Shown one piece after another: positions 34,267 through 43,345 of a stretch of 64,000 nt of DNA (positions within the stretch are counted from its first letter, which is position 1; every line of letters starts with the position of its first letter). The notes beneath the pieces were generated by a model. That model saw nothing but the letters and a program-made list of their open reading frames with translations. It had not been told where the DNA came from and did not search any database. Position numbers and translations under genes: made by a program. Source of the stretch: Sulfurovum sp. UBA5198 (GTDB lineage: Bacteria > Campylobacterota > Campylobacteria > Campylobacterales > Sulfurovaceae); the NCBI GenBank assembly GCA_002412865.1, contig DHVW01000018.1, positions 84,517 to 148,516 of the forward strand, given 5' to 3'.

Positions 34267-34811
34267 TGGTCAAGCTCAAGTTCGCCAAATAACACCGCTG
34301 AGAGTGTCGCATCAAATAGCTTAAATAGTTGTAAAAGTTTGATATCAAGCTGAGGATCACTGCTCCTAAGTGGAAAGCTTCGCTCAATCGGCTCATCCAT
34401 AATCCACATAAAACTATTCTCTTTTTTAAATGGTAACTTTGTGCAAGCATCTTCGCTCTTTCCTATATACCAGACGGCATATCCATTCGGGAATGAGATA
34501 TCCAGCATATCTTCGACTAATTGAAGGTCTTGGGTAGAGCTAACACCGTTAAGATTTTGAAGTAATCTTGATAGCTGATAAAAAGGCAATAGTGGTCTAT
34601 TTTTTGATATATCATTTATCTTGTGTTGTATATAGTGTCCAAACCATCTGCTTGACTCATCTGTTAATATTAACACAGTTTGTCCGTTTATTATATCAGA
34701 AACAACACTATGTACTAACGGTATCCAATCAAATCTATACTCCTCCATCCATGAAAAATCTGAACTCTCACTTCTGATTGCTTCAAGTGTCCATGTTGAG
34801 AATTTTTGCAT
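34263..34811 (-). CDS. hobA: DnaA-binding initiation factor HobA
   Basis: The 182-residue protein matches HobA: MQKFSTWTLEAIRSE at the start, WIPLVHSVVSDIINGQTVLILTD, and a C-terminal DPQLDIKLLQLFKLFDATLSAVLFG. HobA forms a tetramer that binds DnaA domain I and promotes orisome assembly. It is the Campylobacterota counterpart of E. coli DiaA and a phylum marker. It sits one base after lysC and overlaps holB. Confidence 0.95.
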   Translation of the reverse strand: MQKFSTWTLEAIRSESSDFSWMEEYRFDWIPLVHSVVSDIINGQTVLILTDESSRWFGHYIQHKINDISKNRPLLPFYQLSRLLQNLNGVSSTQDLQLVEDMLDISFPNGYAVWYIGKSEDACTKLPFKKENSFMWIMDEPIERSFPLRSSDPQLDIKLLQLFKLFDATLSAVLFGELELDQ

Positions 34812-34812
34812 A

Positions 34813-36018
34813 TTATTTGTCTAGCTGATATGCATCGTGTAGCATTCTAATAGCGAGTTCGCCATACTTCTCATCAATAACCATTGATACTTTTATTTCA
34901 CTTGTGGAAATCATCTGGATATTTATATTATTAGCAGCTAACGCACTAAATGCTTGAGCAGCTACTCCAGCGTGAGATTTCATTCCCACACCCACTACGG
35001 AGACTTTACAAACTGCTTTATCAAAATCCATACTTCCTATATCATGATCAAAACTTTCCATGATTTTTTTAGCAGCTTCTAGCTCACTCTCTGTCACGGT
35101 AAAGCCTAGATTTGTAGAACCATCCACTCCGACATTTTGGATTATCATATCTACATTTAGCCCCTCATTGGCAAGTTTTGTGAAAATCTCTGCTGCAATT
35201 CCCGGCTTATCTGATACATTTCTAAGCGTTACTCTTGCTTGATTTTTATCTAATACAACTCCACTTACTAAAACTTCTTCCATGTTGTCACTCTCCTGTG
35301 TTATTAATGTTCCCTTATCATCACTAAAGCTACTCTTTGCATAGAGCTTTACATTTAGTTTTTTTGCTAGTTCTACTGAGCGATTTTGCAGAACTTTTGC
35401 CCCCATCGAAGCTAGTTCTAGCATCTCATCATATGATATTGTATCAAGTTTTTTGGCTTTTGGCTCTATTCTAGGATCTGTTGTGTATATTCCATCAACA
35501 TCACTATATATTTCACATGCATCAGCATTTAATGCTCCAGCTAATGCCACAGCTGATAGGTCACTACCACCACGCCCCAAAGTAGTTACTTTGCCCTCTT
35601 TATTAATGCCTTGAAAACCTGCCACAATTATTATTTTGCCATCTTTTATTGCCTTTTGCATAGCTGATGGGTCTATCGATTCTATTCTTGCATATGTGTG
35701 CGTAGTATCAGTGACGATTCCTGCTTGTCGTCCACTCATGGCAACTGCGTCGTAACCCCTTGCTTGTAGTGCTATTGATAGTAATGCAGCAGTCACTCGT
35801 TCACCTGAGCTAAGTAGCATATCCATCTCTTGTTTAGCTGGATTTTTTGTAAAATGATTTGCATAATCTATTAGCTTATTAGTCTCACCGCTCATCGCTG
35901 ATACTACAACCACTAAATCGTTTCCAGCGTCTCTTGCAGCTATTACTCTAGTGGCAACATTATCTATCCGCTCTAAAGTTCCAACGCTAGTACCGCCATA
36001 TTTATGAACTATTAACAT
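34813..36018 (-). CDS. lysC: Aspartate kinase
   Basis: The 401-residue enzyme phosphorylates aspartate for lysine, methionine and threonine synthesis. The kinase domain opens with VHKYGGTSVGTLERI and contains GFQGINKEGKVTTLGRGGSD. Two ACT regulatory domains form the C-terminal third (from VSGVVLDKNQARVTL), so feedback by lysine or threonine is expected. It starts one base after rppH. dapE, which acts later in the same pathway, is at 13540-14649. Confidence 0.97.
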   Translation of the reverse strand: MLIVHKYGGTSVGTLERIDNVATRVIAARDAGNDLVVVVSAMSGETNKLIDYANHFTKNPAKQEMDMLLSSGERVTAALLSIALQARGYDAVAMSGRQAGIVTDTTHTYARIESIDPSAMQKAIKDGKIIIVAGFQGINKEGKVTTLGRGGSDLSAVALAGALNADACEIYSDVDGIYTTDPRIEPKAKKLDTISYDEMLELASMGAKVLQNRSVELAKKLNVKLYAKSSFSDDKGTLITQESDNMEEVLVSGVVLDKNQARVTLRNVSDKPGIAAEIFTKLANEGLNVDMIIQNVGVDGSTNLGFTVTESELEAAKKIMESFDHDIGSMDFDKAVCKVSVVGVGMKSHAGVAAQAFSALAANNINIQMISTSEIKVSMVIDEKYGELAIRMLHDAYQLDK

Positions 36019-36019
36019 T

Positions 36020-36505
36020 CTAAATCAACCCCTCTTTTATAAAATAATCAATTACACGACGATAAACTCTTCGTTTAAAATATGTTACTCTTTTAAATAC
36101 ATCTTCATAGCACATAAATCTATGCTTGTGAAACTCTGGTATTTCATAAGCATCTAGCTTTATCATCGTATCATCTTTTAACCGAACTAAAAAATACTTT
36201 TGTGTCTGACCATCAAATGGGTACATTTTAGTGCTTTTTGTTTTTGGAAAGTCATAAGTTATCCACTCAGGAAATTCACCTAAAACCTCTATATCATTAT
36301 ATCCTATCTCTTCTTGTAATTCTCTCAGCAGAGCCTCATGTGGCGTTTCATGCTCATCAATTCCGCCTTGTGGAAACTGCCATCTATTATTCATTCCACA
36401 GCATTGACCAACAAAAAATTGACATTTTTGTGGGTGAGATGATGAGAGTATAACAGCAGCAACATTAGCACGATAACTCTTTTTTCTCACATTATTTGAA
36501 CTCAT
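36020..36505 (-). CDS. rppH: RNA pyrophosphohydrolase
   Basis: The 161-residue Nudix hydrolase removes pyrophosphate from the 5' end of mRNA and starts its decay. The Nudix box is GGIDEHETPHEALLRELQEE, preceded by NRWQFPQ as in RppH/ApaH-type enzymes. It is the first gene of the lysC-hobA-holB-folP-ligA operon, transcribed away from hemW across a 142-base divergent promoter region. Confidence 0.93.
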   Translation of the reverse strand: MSSNNVRKKSYRANVAAVILSSSHPQKCQFFVGQCCGMNNRWQFPQGGIDEHETPHEALLRELQEEIGYNDIEVLGEFPEWITYDFPKTKSTKMYPFDGQTQKYFLVRLKDDTMIKLDAYEIPEFHKHRFMCYEDVFKRVTYFKRRVYRRVIDYFIKEGLI

Positions 36506-36647
36506 TTATTGCAACTTATCTATTGATTTGATATCATATATTTGTTTATTATTTATTACTAAACAAAAATTGATTAACTTCTGATACTATTTTATCCAAT
36601 AACGAGTTATAACTCTTTTAATTTAAATAATTTTTCAAAAGGCTTTC

Positions 36648-37703
36648 ATGTTACTATACCTTCATATTCCATATTGTGACTCTAAATGTCACTATTGTAG
36701 CTTCAACTCATACACTAACAAGCACAATACACAAAAAGAGTATAAAAAAGCAATGATAGTCCAACTCAAAGATAATTTAGAAAAATTTAAAATCAAACCA
36801 AAATCCATCAAAACACTCTTTATTGGTGGTGGCACGCCATCTACTCTAAATCCAGAAGATTATAATGAATTTTTTCAAATCATCACTCCATATCTAAAAG
36901 ATGGTGCAGAGATTACAAGCGAGGTCAATCCCAACTCAGCCACTCTAAAATGGCTAAGCGGAATGAAAAATCATGGAGTAAATCGTCTAAGCTTTGGTGT
37001 ACAAAGTTTTGATGAGAAAAAGCTAGTGCAATTAGGTCGTTCACACAATAGCTCGCAAGCAAAAGAGGCTATACAAAACGCTTATGAAGTTGGCTTTAGG
37101 CATATCTCGCTTGATTTGATTTATAACGCCGCAGGAGACACAAAAGAGCTTTTGCAAAACGATATAGATATAGCTCTCTCTTTGCCTATTGATCACCTCT
37201 CGGCGTATGAGCTGACCATTGAAGCTAATACAATATTTGAAAATCAAGAGTACCAAAAACAACACAATGAAGAGTTGGCTTTCATGGTAGCTGACGAGAT
37301 AAAAAAGCGAGGTTTCACTCACTATGAGATTTCTAATTTTGGCTTATACCAATCAGCACACAACAAAGGCTACTGGGAACTAGATAACTATCTAGGCATT
37401 GGGGCAGGAGCTGTGGGATACATAGACGGCATCAGGTACTATCCGCATACAGATATAGATGCTTATATATCAAGTCCACTCTATACTAGAGAAGAAGTGT
37501 TGAGTAATAATGATATACTCACAGAAAAGATTTTTCTTGGTCTTCGGAGCAACATTGGAATAGCAAAAGATATATTATCTCCAAAAGCCATAGAAAAAGC
37601 CAACTTTTTAGTCTCAGAATCCAAGCTCACTAGCTCCTCCACACACTACTATAATCCTGACTTTTTTCTCAGCGACGAGATAGCTCTGTATCTAATGGAT
37701 TGA
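36648..37703 (+). CDS. hemW: Radical SAM haem chaperone HemW
   Basis: The 351-residue radical SAM protein has C-x3-C-x2-C in YCDSKCHYCSF, GGGTPSTL and the GVQSFDEKKLVQLGR segment. It is one domain shorter than oxygen-independent coproporphyrinogen oxidase HemN and starts directly with LYLHIPYC, as HemW does. HemW binds haem and delivers it to respiratory proteins. The ATG has AAAGG upstream. A copy of the duplicated tat promoter follows its stop. Confidence 0.9.
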   Translation: MLLYLHIPYCDSKCHYCSFNSYTNKHNTQKEYKKAMIVQLKDNLEKFKIKPKSIKTLFIGGGTPSTLNPEDYNEFFQIITPYLKDGAEITSEVNPNSATLKWLSGMKNHGVNRLSFGVQSFDEKKLVQLGRSHNSSQAKEAIQNAYEVGFRHISLDLIYNAAGDTKELLQNDIDIALSLPIDHLSAYELTIEANTIFENQEYQKQHNEELAFMVADEIKKRGFTHYEISNFGLYQSAHNKGYWELDNYLGIGAGAVGYIDGIRYYPHTDIDAYISSPLYTREEVLSNNDILTEKIFLGLRSNIGIAKDILSPKAIEKANFLVSESKLTSSSTHYYNPDFFLSDEIALYLMD

Positions 37704-37707
37704 TGTT

Positions 37708-37734
37708 ATACCCTTAAACTTTTTGTGCTACAAT
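37708..37734 (+). repeat. Left copy of 27-bp direct repeat (duplicated tat promoter)
   Basis: This segment matches 38953-38979 in 26 of 27 bases, in the same orientation. It contains an extended -10 element, TGCTACAAT, about 20 bases before the membrane protein gene. The two copies bracket that gene. Confidence 0.85.
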
Positions 37735-37756
37735 CAACCAATAAAAAAGGATAAGA

Positions 37757-38809
37757 ATGGAAATTAAAAGCCAAACTAGCAAGATGATGAAAATACTATC
37801 ATCTGAAAGCTTACATATTTATTTGAGTTATTTATTTTTTATTGTTTCATGTAGCACAATTGCTTTCTATGCTGATAATTTTGGCAATAAAATGTGGTCT
37901 CTATTTGTATTTTTGCTTGGTTGGCTTGGTATTTTTATTGGTGCATTTCAATGGTATGCAAATATATTTTATTTTTTAGCTTTAATCCAAAGACGAAATA
38001 TTAAAGCTTCTATCATTTTGGCTACTATTGGCTTATTGATTGCTCTATCTTTTTTCATAATAGAACCTCCTATCACATTTGGTGGTCCAGATCAACCAAT
38101 CGTTGGATATGGATTTGGTTATGGCTTATGGCTATCATCAATGGCAATATTTATTGCTGGGCAAGTTTTATTATTATTGGATATTGGAGTATTGAGAAGA
38201 AGTTATATTTTGCTTTTTCTTGCATTCTTTTTTGTAGCTATCACAAGCTTTGAATATTTTTATGGCAAAAGATCTCCATATAGTTTCCATGCCAAACAAA
38301 GTAGTATTTTTGAGCAATACTGCAAACAATCTAAAATAAATATTTATCATAAAGTAAATAATATTGAAAGTATTTATTTTGATCACGCTCAAAATGGTTT
38401 ACACTTTGGTAATAATTTTGGTTACGAATGGTCTTCGTCTGTCGGAACAGGACTTGTTAATGTTGGCTATATAGAGTCTTATGAATATATGAAAAATGGA
38501 AAGTACTATAAGGTATTTGCTGATTCTACACGAAATTACAAAATTAACACTACTAATATAGCAAGTCCAAATAGCTCAATCATGGTATCGATTACTGGTA
38601 AATCATATCCAATATATGGAATAGACACTAAAAATATAATTATAAAAGATATTAAAACAAATATAATTTTAGGAGAAGCATTTGTCGTAGTTGAAATGCA
38701 AGGTTCAGATTTTAAACATTGCCCAGAACAAGGGTTTTCAACAGAAGCTTTTGTAAAGGATGTTTTGAACTTAAAAGCAAACAGATACAAAAATTATATA
38801 TGGCATTGA
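37757..38809 (+). CDS. Uncharacterised membrane protein
   Basis: This 350-residue protein was not assigned to any family. It has five predicted transmembrane helices in residues 18-170, a glycine-rich loop after the third (GGPDQPIVGYGFGYG), and a C-terminal domain of about 170 residues rich in beta structure, with Cys at 189 and near 320 that could pair if exported. The ribosome-binding site is AAAAGGAT. It lies between hemW and tatB, flanked by two copies of the tat promoter repeat, so it is probably an inserted accessory gene that uses a copy of the host promoter. Confidence 0.7.
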   Translation: MEIKSQTSKMMKILSSESLHIYLSYLFFIVSCSTIAFYADNFGNKMWSLFVFLLGWLGIFIGAFQWYANIFYFLALIQRRNIKASIILATIGLLIALSFFIIEPPITFGGPDQPIVGYGFGYGLWLSSMAIFIAGQVLLLLDIGVLRRSYILLFLAFFFVAITSFEYFYGKRSPYSFHAKQSSIFEQYCKQSKINIYHKVNNIESIYFDHAQNGLHFGNNFGYEWSSSVGTGLVNVGYIESYEYMKNGKYYKVFADSTRNYKINTTNIASPNSSIMVSITGKSYPIYGIDTKNIIIKDIKTNIILGEAFVVVEMQGSDFKHCPEQGFSTEAFVKDVLNLKANRYKNYIWH

Positions 38810-38864
38810 GATAAACGATAATATTGCAATAAATATGAAAAGGATGGAATAAATCTACATATCT

Positions 38865-38891
38865 CGTCACTCCTGAGAAGGCAGGTGTTTA
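38865..38891. repeat. Small palindromic element (REP-like)
   Basis: The sequence CGTCACTCCTG-AGAAGG-CAGGTGT can fold into a seven-pair stem with one mismatch. It starts with CGTCA like the element near 60028, and both resemble short interspersed palindromes seen in many bacterial genomes. It lies between the inserted membrane gene and the right repeat copy. Confidence 0.4.
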
Positions 38892-38952
38892 GAAAAATTT
38901 AGCATCAACACCAACAAAATATTTTTTAAAACTATTATTTTTACTCAAAACG

Positions 38953-38979
38953 ATACCCTTAAACATTTTGTGCTACAAT
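38953..38979 (+). promoter_or_regulatory. tatB promoter (right copy of 27-bp repeat)
   Basis: An extended -10 TGCTACAAT lies about 30 bases before the tatB start and would drive tatB-tatC-queA. The same 27 bases occur at 37708-37734. Confidence 0.55.
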
Positions 38980-39010
38980 ATCAATAATTACAGCAAAAGG
39001 TGCGAAATAG

Positions 39011-39412
39011 ATGTTTGGGATAGATTTTGGCGAATTACTTATAATTCTTATAATTGCTGTGCTAGTGCTTGGTCCAGACAAATTGCCTGAGGCGATGGTC
39101 AAATTAGCTAAAATGATTAAAAGTGTAAAAAAAATGATAAGCGATGCGAAATACTCCATAGATTCTGAGCTTCAAATAGCTGATTTAAAAGAAGAGACAC
39201 TAAGCTACAAGAAGCAACTTGATGAAGCTACAGAATCACTTAAATCATTTAAACACCTTGACCCCACTAGAGATGCCGAAAAAGTTGTGGGAGAGATAAA
39301 AGATAGTGTGATGACTAATACTTACAGAAAAGATGAAACAATTGAGACGGTTCGGGAAACTGTGACATTCAAAAAAAAGAATCTTGAAACAAATACGGAT
39401 GGTGATAAATAA
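39011..39412 (+). CDS. tatB: Sec-independent translocase subunit TatB
   Basis: The 133-residue protein has one N-terminal transmembrane helix (about 6-22: GELLIILIIAVLVLGPDKLP), then an amphipathic helix and a long charged cytoplasmic tail. MFGIDFGELL and the Glu in the helix fit TatB, which forms the twin-arginine receptor with TatC. The stop overlaps the tatC ATG by one base (TAATG). tatA is not in the window. Confidence 0.93.
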   Translation: MFGIDFGELLIILIIAVLVLGPDKLPEAMVKLAKMIKSVKKMISDAKYSIDSELQIADLKEETLSYKKQLDEATESLKSFKHLDPTRDAEKVVGEIKDSVMTNTYRKDETIETVRETVTFKKKNLETNTDGDK

Positions 39413-40188
39413 TGTTTGATGAGCTAAGACCACACCTAGCTGAACTACGCAAAAGACTTGGTCTTTCGGTACTTGCTATTATTATTATGTTTTTTGTTGC
39501 TTTCTCGTTTCACAAAGAGCTACTAGATTGGGTTACTATGCCACTAAATAATGCCCTTGCACATTCAGCAGAACTATCAAAAAAAGCAGCCAATGGAGCA
39601 GTAACAACACAGCAAGTCGCAGGTGCATTTTTTGTAGCCATTAAAATATCATTTATGGGTGCATTTATAGGTGCATTACCATTTATACTATGGCAGATAT
39701 GGCTTTTTGTAGCTCCAGGGCTATATAGTAGTGAAAAGAAACTCGCCATTCCTTTTGTACTTGGTGGGACTTTTATGTTTGCGACTGGTGTACTTTTTGC
39801 ATATTATGTTGTCACACCTCTTGGGTTTGAATTTTTACTTCTATTTGGTGCTGAAAACTTTACGCCGATGATAAATATAGAAAATTATGTTGGATTTTTT
39901 ACTCATATCATGATAGGTTTTGGTATATCGTTTGAGCTACCTGTGGCTGCATTTTTGCTTGGTGCTTTAGGGCTTATTACTGATAGAACACTAATTGATT
40001 TTTTTAGGTATGCTGTGGTGATTATATTTGTAGCCGCTGCTATACTTACGCCTCCTGATGTACTATCTCAGCTATTAATGGCAATACCACTTATTATTTT
40101 ATATGGATTATCTATACTCATCGTAAGAGCTGTTAATCCTGCTCCTAAAGAAGAGAATAAAAATCTACCAGTGCCAGTAAATGACTAA
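39412..40188 (+). CDS. tatC: Sec-independent translocase subunit TatC
   Basis: The 258-residue protein has six transmembrane helices. It opens with the TatC signature PHLAELRKRLG, followed by WQIWLFVAPGLYSSEKK and FGISFELPVAAFLL with the conserved Glu. It recognises twin-arginine signal peptides together with TatB. It overlaps queA by eight bases. Confidence 0.96.
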   Translation: MFDELRPHLAELRKRLGLSVLAIIIMFFVAFSFHKELLDWVTMPLNNALAHSAELSKKAANGAVTTQQVAGAFFVAIKISFMGAFIGALPFILWQIWLFVAPGLYSSEKKLAIPFVLGGTFMFATGVLFAYYVVTPLGFEFLLLFGAENFTPMINIENYVGFFTHIMIGFGISFELPVAAFLLGALGLITDRTLIDFFRYAVVIIFVAAAILTPPDVLSQLLMAIPLIILYGLSILIVRAVNPAPKEENKNLPVPVND

Positions 40189-41206
40189 TCCTGATCTTCG
40201 CACAGAGAGTTATGATTATGTTTTGCCATCCGAGCTTATAGCATCCAGTCCAGTCCATCCAGCTGATAGTGCAAAACTGCTTGTCTATAATCGCAGCAAT
40301 CAGAGTATTACTCATACTACATTTGCCCATCTGCTTGATTTTATACCACTAGAGTGTGCTATATGCCTAAATGATACAAAAGTAATTAAGGCTAGAATAT
40401 TTGGCAAAAAAGAGAGTGGTGGTGCGATTGAGCTACTACTTAATCGTCCACTAAGCAATAATCAATTCCAAGCAATGATAAGAGGAAGGGTCATGGTAGG
40501 CTCAAAGCTATACTTTGATGATAATCTCATAGCTACTGTGGAAGAGTTATTTGATGATGGTAGCAGGGTTGTTAGTTTTACCAGAAATAACAATATACTT
40601 GATTTTACTCATCTTGTAGAGATTTTAAATACTATCGGGCATGTTCCTCTTCCACCCTACATACACAGAGATGACACAAAAGAGGATATTACGGAATATC
40701 AAAGCTTATTTGCCTCAGTGGATGGAGCTGTAGCAGCCCCAACTGCATCTTTGCATTTTACGCCTGAACTTCTTGCCCTTATGAAAGAGAAATATCAGAC
40801 ACAAACTTTAACACTACATGTTGGTGCTGGAACTTTTAAACCTGTTGATTGTGATGATATTTTACTCCATCCTATGCATAGTGAGCAGTTTGATATTCCT
40901 CAAAATGCCCTAAATTTACTGAAAAGTGAAAAAAAAATATTAGCAATAGGAACAACAGTCACCAGAACAGTAGAATATCATGCAAGAACAGGTCAAACTA
41001 ATGGAGAGTGCAACCTCTTTTTGCATCCGCAGAATATGCCACAAAGGGTAGATTATCTACTTACTAATTTTCACTTGCCTAAAAGTACACTCATTATGCT
41101 AGTGGCGAGTTTTATGGGTAGAAAAGAGACTATTAGAGTATACAATGAAGCAATAAAAGAACAATATAGATTTTTTTCTTATGGAGATGCACTATTAATA
41201 TTGTAA
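40181..41206 (+). CDS. queA: S-adenosylmethionine:tRNA ribosyltransferase-isomerase
   Basis: The 341-residue enzyme transfers and isomerises the ribose of SAM onto preQ1 in tRNA, giving epoxyqueuosine. Motifs include YDYVLPSELIA, LNDTKVIKARIFGKK, GHVPLPPYIHR and TLHVGAGTFKPV. It is the last gene of the tatB-tatC-queA operon. Confidence 0.96.
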   Translation: MTNPDLRTESYDYVLPSELIASSPVHPADSAKLLVYNRSNQSITHTTFAHLLDFIPLECAICLNDTKVIKARIFGKKESGGAIELLLNRPLSNNQFQAMIRGRVMVGSKLYFDDNLIATVEELFDDGSRVVSFTRNNNILDFTHLVEILNTIGHVPLPPYIHRDDTKEDITEYQSLFASVDGAVAAPTASLHFTPELLALMKEKYQTQTLTLHVGAGTFKPVDCDDILLHPMHSEQFDIPQNALNLLKSEKKILAIGTTVTRTVEYHARTGQTNGECNLFLHPQNMPQRVDYLLTNFHLPKSTLIMLVASFMGRKETIRVYNEAIKEQYRFFSYGDALLIL

Positions 41207-41209
41207 TTT

Positions 41210-41218
41210 TGGTATAAT
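41210..41218 (+). promoter_or_regulatory. Extended -10 promoter of the NlpC/P60 gene
   Basis: TGG-TATAAT lies about 65 bases before the lipoprotein start, just after the queA stop. A second TATAAT follows within 20 bases (near 41224). The -35 region is not conserved, as is usual in this phylum. Confidence 0.5.
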
Positions 41219-41284
41219 AGTGTTATAATATGATGTAATATCAATATTGTTTTTAAAAAAATACTAAATGTTAAGGGATTTATT

Positions 41285-42565
41285 ATGCTAAAATATTTTA
41301 CTATCTTACCACTATTTGGATTGCTTTTATTTACTGGTTGTAGCCAGAAACAGACAAAATATAGTGCTTTTCCACACACTAAAACACCAAAATATTCAAA
41401 ATACAATTACGACATTAAGGTTCCAACTGCTGAATATGAATTTAGCAATGAAAAATTGGCATCAATGATAAAAGAACTTGAAGGAAAGCCTTATGTTTGG
41501 GCAGAAGAGGGTCCTGCTTGCTTTGATTGCTCTGGATATTTATATTATATGTTCGGCAAAATGGGGGTCAATATTCCTAGAGTTGCGAGAGATCAGATTA
41601 AGCAAGGTACACAGATTGACATGGTAAATCTTAAATTCGGTGATTTTATATTTTTTAATACTACAAAGAATCAATCGGATAAAATAACACATGTTGGTAT
41701 ATATCTAAAAGATGGTTGGTTTAGCCATGCGAGTTCTTCTAATCATAAAATAACATATGCGAATCTAAATACAAATAAATTTTATAATGAAAGATTTAGA
41801 GGTGCTAGAAGATATACACAAGAAAATAGCTATACAGCATTTGAGCCTAAATTAAATATGTATGCTATAAATATGAATAATCAAGGCACTAATGAAGTCA
41901 CTACATATGCAAATAACAACGCAAAACCAGTAACACAAATAGCCATGATAAATACACCAAAACCTGTATTAGCTCAAAGAGTTGCAATGATAACTCCTGT
42001 TGTGGCTCCAATTGTTGCCATTACAAAGCCAGTATCAGTACAAAAACTTGCTATGGCTTCGGTAGTAGAATTGCAACCAGATACAAATCAAGCAGCACTA
42101 TCTAGAGTAGAACAAACAGATAAAACAACGATTGAAATTTCAGATAGTCTGCAAATAGCCTATAATGAGCCTGTAATCACTAAAAATATGGATATTAAAG
42201 TTACAGAGATAAATAGCGATACAAATAAGCTTTTAGAAAACAAAGTAGTAGAAACAAAAATAGCAACAACTAAACTAACTCCAGAAAAAATAGCACATCC
42301 TAAAGTTGCTACGGCAGTAAAAACTAGCCCAAATGGCTATTATGTACAACTAGGTCAATTCCAAAACAGACCAAATAGTGATTTACTTAAAAAGATTACT
42401 AAAAATGGATATGCTTATACTCTAATGCCATCAACAGACAGCAAAGATAAACAATCCAAGCTTCTTATTGGTCCATTTAAAAACAAAAAAGATGCTGGAT
42501 CTACTCTTAATTCAGTACAAGAAAACATAGAAGAAGCAGCATTTATCACTAAGGTTAATTCATAA
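41285..42565 (+). CDS. NlpC/P60 lipoprotein with C-terminal SPOR domain
   Basis: The 426-residue protein has a lipoprotein signal peptide with lipobox LFTGC (Cys19). The NlpC/P60 peptidase domain spans about 56-180, with the nucleophile C82 in CFDCSGYL, H136 in THVGIYL and H148 in SHASS. A long Ala/Val/Thr-rich low-complexity linker (about 185-350) leads to a C-terminal SPOR domain (354-426, starting GYYVQLGQF). It should cut peptide stems of peptidoglycan near division sites. The ribosome-binding site is AAGGGA. It is the second SPOR protein in the window, after 20662-21423. Confidence 0.88.
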   Translation: MLKYFTILPLFGLLLFTGCSQKQTKYSAFPHTKTPKYSKYNYDIKVPTAEYEFSNEKLASMIKELEGKPYVWAEEGPACFDCSGYLYYMFGKMGVNIPRVARDQIKQGTQIDMVNLKFGDFIFFNTTKNQSDKITHVGIYLKDGWFSHASSSNHKITYANLNTNKFYNERFRGARRYTQENSYTAFEPKLNMYAINMNNQGTNEVTTYANNNAKPVTQIAMINTPKPVLAQRVAMITPVVAPIVAITKPVSVQKLAMASVVELQPDTNQAALSRVEQTDKTTIEISDSLQIAYNEPVITKNMDIKVTEINSDTNKLLENKVVETKIATTKLTPEKIAHPKVATAVKTSPNGYYVQLGQFQNRPNSDLLKKITKNGYAYTLMPSTDSKDKQSKLLIGPFKNKKDAGSTLNSVQENIEEAAFITKVNS

Positions 42566-42578
42566 AGCAAGTTCAATT

Positions 42579-42965
42579 TTGAAGTTAGCCTCACTTGATA
42601 TTGGACTAAAGAGAATTGGTGTAGCTATATCACTTGGTGGAAATCTAGTGACTCCACAAAATGCAATACTTCGCAAAAATCGTAATCAAGCAGCAACGGA
42701 AGTCAATAATTTTTTAGTAGAATGGGAAATAGATAAACTAATCGTAGGATTACCAAAAGATGGTGATAATTGTGATGAGATGGAAAGAAGAATTACGCAT
42801 TTTGTAAAGCTCCTTGGGCTTACTATTCCAATCGAGTACCAAGATGAACAAAACAGTAGCCTTGAAGCAAAAGAGAGAACAATGGGTGTGTTTAAGCACA
42901 CAAAAGATGGTAGGCTTGACTCTATCGCAGCGTCTATTATACTAGAGCGGTATTTGGGGGTCTAA
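42579..42965 (+). CDS. ruvX: Putative pre-16S rRNA nuclease/Holliday junction resolvase YqgF
   Basis: The 128-residue RNase H-fold protein shows the YqgF/RuvX set: LASLDIGLKRIGVAI (catalytic Asp), IVGLPKDGD, EYQDEQNSS (Glu) and DSIAASIILE (Asp). In bacteria it processes pre-16S rRNA and can act on Holliday junctions. The start is a TTG at 42579 without a clear ribosome-binding site, 13 bases after the lipoprotein stop, so translation may depend on the upstream gene. Confidence 0.9.
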   Translation: MKLASLDIGLKRIGVAISLGGNLVTPQNAILRKNRNQAATEVNNFLVEWEIDKLIVGLPKDGDNCDEMERRITHFVKLLGLTIPIEYQDEQNSSLEAKERTMGVFKHTKDGRLDSIAASIILERYLGV

Positions 42966-43047
42966 TTTCCTGTTATTAAAATCTCCACATAGACTAATAT
43001 TATGAAACATCTATTGCATTTATATAAAATGTATGCTATATTAATAA

Positions 43048-43257
43048 ATGAAGATAAAAATATGTGAGAAATTTTCCAAAATCAATAAGCTTCAAAAAAA
43101 GCTTATTGAAGTATTTCCAGATGAAGAAATAATCGTCAAAAAATGTATTAATATGTGTAAAATATGTGAACATAAGCCAGTCGCAAAAGTCGATGACAAA
43201 AAATTTAAAGCGTCACGCATATCTAAACTTATCGAGAAAATAGAAGCAGAATTTTAA
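43048..43257 (+). CDS. Small Cys-rich DUF1450-like protein
   Basis: The 69-residue protein has C6 and a C33-x3-C37-x2-C40 cluster, with HKPVAKVDDKKF after it. This resembles DUF1450/YuzB proteins, which have a thioredoxin-like fold and a possible metal or iron-sulfur site. No function is known. No ribosome-binding site is visible before the ATG, so the start and expression are uncertain. Confidence 0.6.
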   Translation: MKIKICEKFSKINKLQKKLIEVFPDEEIIVKKCINMCKICEHKPVAKVDDKKFKASRISKLIEKIEAEF

Positions 43258-43299
43258 TAGTCTTTATATTTTATGTTACTACACTTAGCTTATAAGATA

Positions 43300-43319
43300 T
43301 TCTGTTTCGCGGAACAGAA
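43300..43319. terminator. Hairpin between convergent genes
   Basis: TTCTGTT and AACAGAA pair around a CG-rich loop, with an A run on one side. It lies between the DUF1450-like gene and the end of the efflux operon. The U tract is not placed as in a textbook terminator in either direction, so the role is tentative. Confidence 0.4.
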
Positions 43320-43345
43320 AAAATGGCAAAAGTAGATATTGGAAA

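Noticed and set aside
36648..37703. Oxygen-independent coproporphyrinogen oxidase HemN
   Set aside because: The protein starts directly at the radical SAM domain and is too short; HemW fits better.
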